This document shows positions 4,906-8,273 of a DNA stretch of 8,273 bases, in pieces. Below the pieces are notes generated by a model, which saw only the letters and a program-made list of their open reading frames with translations, was not told the origin of the DNA and searched no databases. Origin of the DNA: Methanolinea sp. UBA477 (GTDB lineage Archaea > Halobacteriota > Methanomicrobia > Methanomicrobiales > Methanospirillaceae). Position 1 is the stretch's first letter; the number at the start of each line of letters is the position of its first letter. The translations under genes and the position numbers were made by a program. The stretch covers positions 1 through 8,273 of the forward strand of contig DAWO01000119.1 in assembly GCA_002509485.1 (NCBI GenBank). Direction: 5' to 3'.

Positions 4906-6039
4906 TCATGGCCGCATCTGTGCCAGGGTATCCAGTATTCCCTGGAATGTCTCCTCGGGCATCGGGTTGAGCGGGATCATGATCCAGGTATACAGTATGG
5001 CGAGTATCGCTGCAATGACGATTAAAATGACGAATAAGGACCTGTTTTCCGGAAAGATCTTCTCGAAGCCGATGAGTGCGAAAGGTACCATCGGGAGCAT
5101 GTACCTGCTGACATCTCCATGGGTCAGAAGGAGGGTCACCGGCAGAAAGAACAGGATAAACAGGGACATCTCCCTCTCCCCACGCTCCCAGAGGGCGAAC
5201 GCGCCGACCATGTAGGCGATGACCATGATGCCATAGAGCTCCCTGAAATAGGAGTCCTGGTGTGTAAGCATAATCCTGAAGGGTTCATGGATATTTGCGG
5301 CATTCACGTTGAAGTATGCAAAGAAATCGCCGAAAGAGAGATAGTGGACACAGAAGAGCAGGAGAAGTGATGCCGGGATCAGGAGTGTCCACACGAGATT
5401 CTTCCAGTCCAGCTCTCTTTTGTATACGAGCGATACGAGGATGACCGGGAAGAGAAGCACCCCGAATATCCGGGTGAGAGCGGCAAGCGATGCGGCGATC
5501 ACAGAGTATTCGATCCTGTCTTTCTTCAACATGTATATCGAGGAGAGGCAGAGAAAGATGAACGCCGGCTCGCTCGCCCCGACGTTATGGTAAAGGAACC
5601 ACCGCAGGGGGAAGAAGACAAAAAAGACGGTCAGGAGAAGGGGGTGCTCCGCGATTGAAAAGTCCTTTACGAGCCTGAAAAATACGATTGCTGCAGCACA
5701 GGTGAAAAGAACGGTCGCAACAATCATCCCTTCGAACGATCCGAGAAAAGAGAGAAGACGGATACAGACCGGGAAGAACGGCAGGATAGCGGCATAATAA
5801 CTGGCCCACAGCCCTGATGCCGCATACAGTGGGCTCTCGACCGCATACAGCGTGTGGGCAGTGACGACGTAGAGCGGGCCGTCCCAGTAGCGGTACACAG
5901 CCTGCATCCCGGTCTGCCAGAAATGTATCGAGAAGAGGTCTTCGATCCCAAGGAGGAACGGTGCGAGTGCGAGTATCGAGGAGAGGACCACCACCGAGAT
6001 GATGATGAGATATGATCTCAAATCGGAGGTGTCCGCCAT
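4906..6039 (-). CDS. GT-C mannosyltransferase-like membrane protein (Gpi18/PIG-V type)
   Basis: This 377-residue polytopic protein has about ten membrane helices. It carries features of PIG-V/Gpi18-like GT-C enzymes, which transfer a sugar from a polyprenyl-phosphate donor to an extracytoplasmic acceptor. These are 'YRYWDGPLY' (49-57) in the first outer loop, where Asp53 is the likely catalytic acid; a serine-glutamate motif 'ASEP' (155-158); 'ALTRIFG' (187-193); and 'DVSRYMLPMVPF' (309-320). Its size is typical of prokaryotic members. It may glycosylate surface lipids or proteins, perhaps the lipoproteins nearby (inference). The start is taken as the ATG at 6039, because a TATA-like element lies about 25 nt upstream. 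A TTG at 6048 with GGAG 9 nt upstream would add MSF. It is convergent with the operon, with 115 nt between stop codons and no clear terminator there. Confidence 0.85.
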   Translation of the reverse strand: MADTSDLRSYLIIISVVVLSSILALAPFLLGIEDLFSIHFWQTGMQAVYRYWDGPLYVVTAHTLYAVESPLYAASGLWASYYAAILPFFPVCIRLLSFLGSFEGMIVATVLFTCAAAIVFFRLVKDFSIAEHPLLLTVFFVFFPLRWFLYHNVGASEPAFIFLCLSSIYMLKKDRIEYSVIAASLAALTRIFGVLLFPVILVSLVYKRELDWKNLVWTLLIPASLLLLFCVHYLSFGDFFAYFNVNAANIHEPFRIMLTHQDSYFRELYGIMVIAYMVGAFALWERGEREMSLFILFFLPVTLLLTHGDVSRYMLPMVPFALIGFEKIFPENRSLFVILIVIAAILAILYTWIMIPLNPMPEETFQGILDTLAQMRP

Positions 6040-6059
6040 AAAACTCAATTAATTTCTCC

Positions 6060-6068
6060 AAATAATAA
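6060..6068 (-). promoter_or_regulatory. TATA-like element for the GT-C gene
   Basis: On the minus strand TTATTATTT is centred 25 nt before the ATG at 6039, the spacing expected for a leaderless archaeal transcript. The upstream purine-rich BRE is weak. Confidence 0.45.
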
Positions 6069-6133
6069 GCTGACCCCGGAAAACCAGAGAGGTGTCGTCA
6101 TTTTCATCGGCTTTCCCCATGTAACTGTGCTCT

Positions 6134-6148
6134 CCCGTCCTCGACGGG
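6134..6148. repeat. Hairpin CCCGTC-CTC-GACGGG
   Basis: A perfect 6-bp stem with a 3-nt loop lies in the 233-nt gap between the two minus-strand genes. CTCT and AGAG flanks could extend it with a bulge. There is no U tract, so termination is not clear. The rest of this gap shows no gene. Confidence 0.5.
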
Positions 6149-6194
6149 GCAGGAGAGAATGACGGTAAAACAGGCGAATACGGTGGAAGTTCTC

Positions 6195-6209
6195 GGGGGA
6201 TAGTCCCCC
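6195..6209. repeat. Hairpin GGGGGA-TAG-TCCCCC
   Basis: A perfect 6-bp GC-rich stem with a 3-nt loop lies 63 nt after the stop of the propeller lipoprotein gene on the minus strand. It may stabilise or end that transcript. Its plus-strand sequence resembles the hairpin at 1033-1047 (GGGG, ATAG, CCCCCA in the same order). Confidence 0.55.
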
Positions 6210-6272
6210 ATCGTTTCCTCGTGTTCCAGCATCCGAACCGGCGGGCGGAGATCCGAATGAACCTTTCACACA

Positions 6273-7628
6273 TCAATAATTCTCTTTCAGGGCAAGGATT
6301 ACGTATCCCCCGTCTGCGATCTGGACGACTTTTTCTACGTGGTTGGCGCTGACGCCAGGGATTTCCCGGTCCCACGACAGGTTCCCGTCACGGTCAAGCC
6401 TGATAGCACGGATCGACGCACCGCCCCTTGCATAAACCGACCTGCCATATGCCTGGTCTCCACTTTTCACGGGAAATCCCGCCGAGATATACCCGCCGTC
6501 CGAGGCCCACGTGGTCACGACCCCGGTACGGATGATTCGTGGAATGCCGGCCGACCCGGTATCATCGACATGGACCACCGCAGGCCTGATGTCAACATAT
6601 CCACCCTCCAGGGTCGAATGTGAATACAGAATGTCGTATCCGTCCCGATCGGATTGAAGCACGGGTGCGGTGAAATACTCGACCCGGTCGATCGCGGTCA
6701 CCTGTTTCGGTGTTCCGTTCTGGTCGAGCTCTATTGCGAAGAGGTATCGGGCATTGCTCTCTTCATCTGTCGGATCCGTTCCATACCCGGCCATGATGTA
6801 TCCGTCAGGGATCTCGATTACCGACCATGCGGAATCGAGACCCTCCGACCCGTACGAGCCCTCCCATGAGACATTGCCCCCGGAATCGAGGTTCGTCACC
6901 GTCGCCTGAGATACAACAATGACCGGAGCTGTGCACTGAGTGACCATGACGGTCTTATCCGGTCCGACTGGAATTGATCTTTGGGTGCAACCCGGTGTCA
7001 TGACACTCTCGCTGGCATACGGCTGCCGCGAGGATACCGTTCCGTCGCTGTGATACTCGGGAATTGAGCCGAACGGGATGCGTCCCTCCTGACCCCCCGC
7101 GATAATCAATCCGCCATCCATCGTCCCGGTGATCGACCGGATCTCCTGCATGCCTGTGCTGTTACTCCACAGGTAGCTGCCGTCGGGATCGAACCACAGG
7201 ATCTCTCCGTGATGCATGGCGGCAGCATAATCTCCATTTTGTATCCGGGCTACGGAGATAAGTTCGCCGCTCATGTTGTCGAGGACCCGGTCGCAGAGAA
7301 CCGACCCCTCCGGCGAGAGCCGGATAAGACGGGGGTGGGGATTTCCAATTCGCTCCAGCACCTTTCCGCCTGCGATGACGAGATCGCCTCCAGGGGTCTC
7401 GATCAGGTCATATGCTGCATCGTCCCTGCCTGAATCGATGAGCTGCGTCCAGGCGGTCGTCCCGTCGGGATGCAGTTTTATCACGATAATGTCGCGGTTC
7501 GGGACGTAATCGCCACCGCAACCGGCGGATATCACCGCAAAGACGCATACAAGGCATACGAGGAGAAGCCCGGGAGTCGGCTTTCGTTTCCTATCCGGAA
7601 TGTCCTGTATGTTCTCACCGCCTTGCAT
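6273..7628 (-). CDS. Beta-propeller lipoprotein
   Basis: This 451-residue exported protein has a basic N-terminus (to about 17), a hydrophobic segment (19-35) and lipobox S-A-G-C with Cys37 as the lipid anchor. The rest is built of propeller-like repeats. A strand ending 'D-x-x-G-x-x-x-W' recurs at about 54-60, 146-154, 247-255 and 411-419. It alternates with 'DGG-x3-AG'-like strands at about 78-87, 170-178, 275-281, 377-384 and 439-446. This is the pattern of the 'vvetpDGGyvlaG / LDxxGnxxW' propellers common on methanogen surfaces. The function is probably adhesion or ligand binding. The frame is open upstream to 7919, but that part is Arg-rich and untypical. The ATG at 7628 directly precedes a signal peptide and lies 26 nt after a TATA box, so translation is probably leaderless. 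Confidence 0.82.
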   Translation of the reverse strand: MQGGENIQDIPDRKRKPTPGLLLVCLVCVFAVISAGCGGDYVPNRDIIVIKLHPDGTTAWTQLIDSGRDDAAYDLIETPGGDLVIAGGKVLERIGNPHPRLIRLSPEGSVLCDRVLDNMSGELISVARIQNGDYAAAMHHGEILWFDPDGSYLWSNSTGMQEIRSITGTMDGGLIIAGGQEGRIPFGSIPEYHSDGTVSSRQPYASESVMTPGCTQRSIPVGPDKTVMVTQCTAPVIVVSQATVTNLDSGGNVSWEGSYGSEGLDSAWSVIEIPDGYIMAGYGTDPTDEESNARYLFAIELDQNGTPKQVTAIDRVEYFTAPVLQSDRDGYDILYSHSTLEGGYVDIRPAVVHVDDTGSAGIPRIIRTGVVTTWASDGGYISAGFPVKSGDQAYGRSVYARGGASIRAIRLDRDGNLSWDREIPGVSANHVEKVVQIADGGYVILALKENY

Positions 7629-7650
7629 CGTTTTCCATATCTTTTCTATG

Positions 7651-7658
7651 TTAATAAA
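7651..7658 (-). promoter_or_regulatory. TATA box of the propeller lipoprotein gene
   Basis: TTTATTAA on the minus strand is centred about 26 nt before the ATG at 7628, which fits a leaderless archaeal transcript and supports that start over longer open-frame versions. Confidence 0.6.
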
Positions 7659-7691
7659 GAGATTATTTCTTGCTCGTGGGCGAATCGGGTT

Positions 7692-7714
7692 CCGGACACA
7701 TGATGAATGTCCGG
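7692..7714. promoter_or_regulatory. Palindrome upstream of the propeller lipoprotein promoter
   Basis: CCGGACA and TGTCCGG are perfect 7-bp arms around a 9-nt spacer. The site lies about 34 nt upstream of the TATA box on the minus strand, a position used by archaeal activators. As RNA it could instead be a 3' hairpin of the gene ending at 7744, although the T7 tract comes before it. Confidence 0.45.
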
Positions 7715-7728
7715 CCTCCGCACCCGTG

Positions 7729-7735
7729 AAAAAAA
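7729..7735 (-). terminator. Oligo-T terminator of the right-edge gene
   Basis: A run of seven T on the minus strand begins 8 nt after the TAG of the gene ending at 7744. This is the usual form of an archaeal intrinsic terminator. Confidence 0.6.
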
Positions 7736-7743
7736 GTGGATAC

Positions 7744-8271
7744 CTATCTCTCCGATCTTGCCTGCGAGATGATATCCGATCTCGCCTGTGCAATGCTCTC
7801 CGCTCTTGAAACCGAGTCCTGCACCGCCTGGGCGATAGATCCAGATGTTGGCGGTGATGTTTTCCCGGCAGTATAGTGTGAGACACGCTCCTCCCAGTTC
7901 TGTCGATCGGCCGCGACATCAGCAGTTTTGGTGGAGGTGTAGCCTTCCGGCAACTCCACCCCGGATGGTTTGGTGATTGCCGCGGAGGACGTAGTCCCGG
8001 TTCGGGACCGGAGCATTTCCTGGATCACGGCGCTGGTACAGGGCGACGACCGGGACGCAGTCTCCAGTCTCGCCGCCAGCCTGCTCTGCATATCTGCGGA
8101 GGTAGCCGGTGTCGGAGACGGTGACGACGAAGAATCCGATCCGCTGATTACCCCGATCTTCTCCAGGACAAAGAGCAGGTCGTCAAGGTCATCCTCGTCC
8201 GCCGTATCGCAGGTCCAGTCGCCGTTCGATTTCGTGAGCGTCCATTCTTTCATCACCTTCGCGGGAGTCAT
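7744..8271 (-). CDS. Ser/Thr-rich hypothetical protein (may extend past right edge)
   Basis: This 175-residue protein of unknown function reads from the ATG at 8271, only 2 nt from the window edge, so the true start may lie outside. An ATG at 8253 (MKEWTLTKS) is also possible. Residues about 8-21 (WTLTKSNGDWTC) look like a beta hairpin, followed by an acidic helix-like stretch (DEDDLDDLLFVLEKIGV). Low-complexity Ser/Pro/Thr sequence (about 44-100) comes next. The C-terminal 30 residues are helical and repeat an eight-residue unit (RAESIAQA, RSDIISQA, RSER). It has no signal peptide or membrane helix in view. Two Cys are present, at 21 and 78. It is followed by its own terminator and is not obviously co-transcribed with the lipoprotein. 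Confidence 0.6.
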   Translation of the reverse strand: MTPAKVMKEWTLTKSNGDWTCDTADEDDLDDLLFVLEKIGVISGSDSSSSPSPTPATSADMQSRLAARLETASRSSPCTSAVIQEMLRSRTGTTSSAAITKPSGVELPEGYTSTKTADVAADRQNWEERVSHYTAGKTSPPTSGSIAQAVQDSVSRAESIAQARSDIISQARSER

Positions 8272-8273
8272 GC

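Noticed and set aside
6589..6600. GTCAACAT inside the propeller gene as another operator
   Set aside because: Only a half-site is present, inside coding sequence, and an 8-mer match is not surprising in a window of this size.
7629..7919. N-terminal extension of the propeller lipoprotein to 7919
   Set aside because: It is Arg-rich, overlaps the next gene and its terminator, and would bury the signal peptide. The TATA box supports the start at 7628.

Overview
The window looks like chromosomal DNA from a methanogenic archaeon, most likely in or near the Methanomicrobiales. Several signs point there. Promoters have BRE/TATA elements about 25 nt upstream of start codons, and transcripts appear leaderless. 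One strong Shine-Dalgarno site has the form GAGGTGAT. Lipoproteins have archaeal-type lipoboxes, genes are packed in overlapping series, and there are 'DGG-x3-AG' propeller lipoproteins and small 'GWCP' membrane proteins of a kind I associate with methanogens. The order-level assignment is an inference from style and family recall, not from a marker gene.

Layout. The left edge (1-816, +) holds the C-terminal part of a secreted-type beta-sandwich protein. Positions 817-1393 contain no convincing gene but are full of inverted repeats: five hairpins between 842 and 1050, an oligo-T tract, another strong hairpin at 1286-1304, and then a textbook archaeal promoter with a 20-bp palindromic operator. 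From 1394 to 4790 (+) six genes sit in one tightly coupled operon: a helix-turn-helix regulator with a three-cysteine cluster, four different multi-pass membrane proteins that share only an N-terminal amphipathic stretch ending in G-W-C/F-P, and a TPR lipoprotein. Junctions are a 1-nt gap, a 4-nt overlap, a 1-nt overlap, a 23-nt overlap and a 1-nt gap.

The right half is on the minus strand. A Gpi18/PIG-V-like GT-C mannosyltransferase (6039-4906) converges on the operon. Behind it lie a hairpin-bearing intergenic stretch, a beta-propeller lipoprotein (7628-6273) with its own TATA box and an upstream palindrome, an oligo-T terminator, and a Ser/Thr-rich protein with a short C-terminal octad repeat that reaches the right edge.

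The best candidate for an undescribed system is the 1357-4790 operon. The regulator probably represses its own promoter through the palindrome between TATA box and start codon. It is co-transcribed with four GWCP membrane proteins and a surface TPR lipoprotein, which suggests a regulated membrane complex. What that complex does cannot be read from the sequence.
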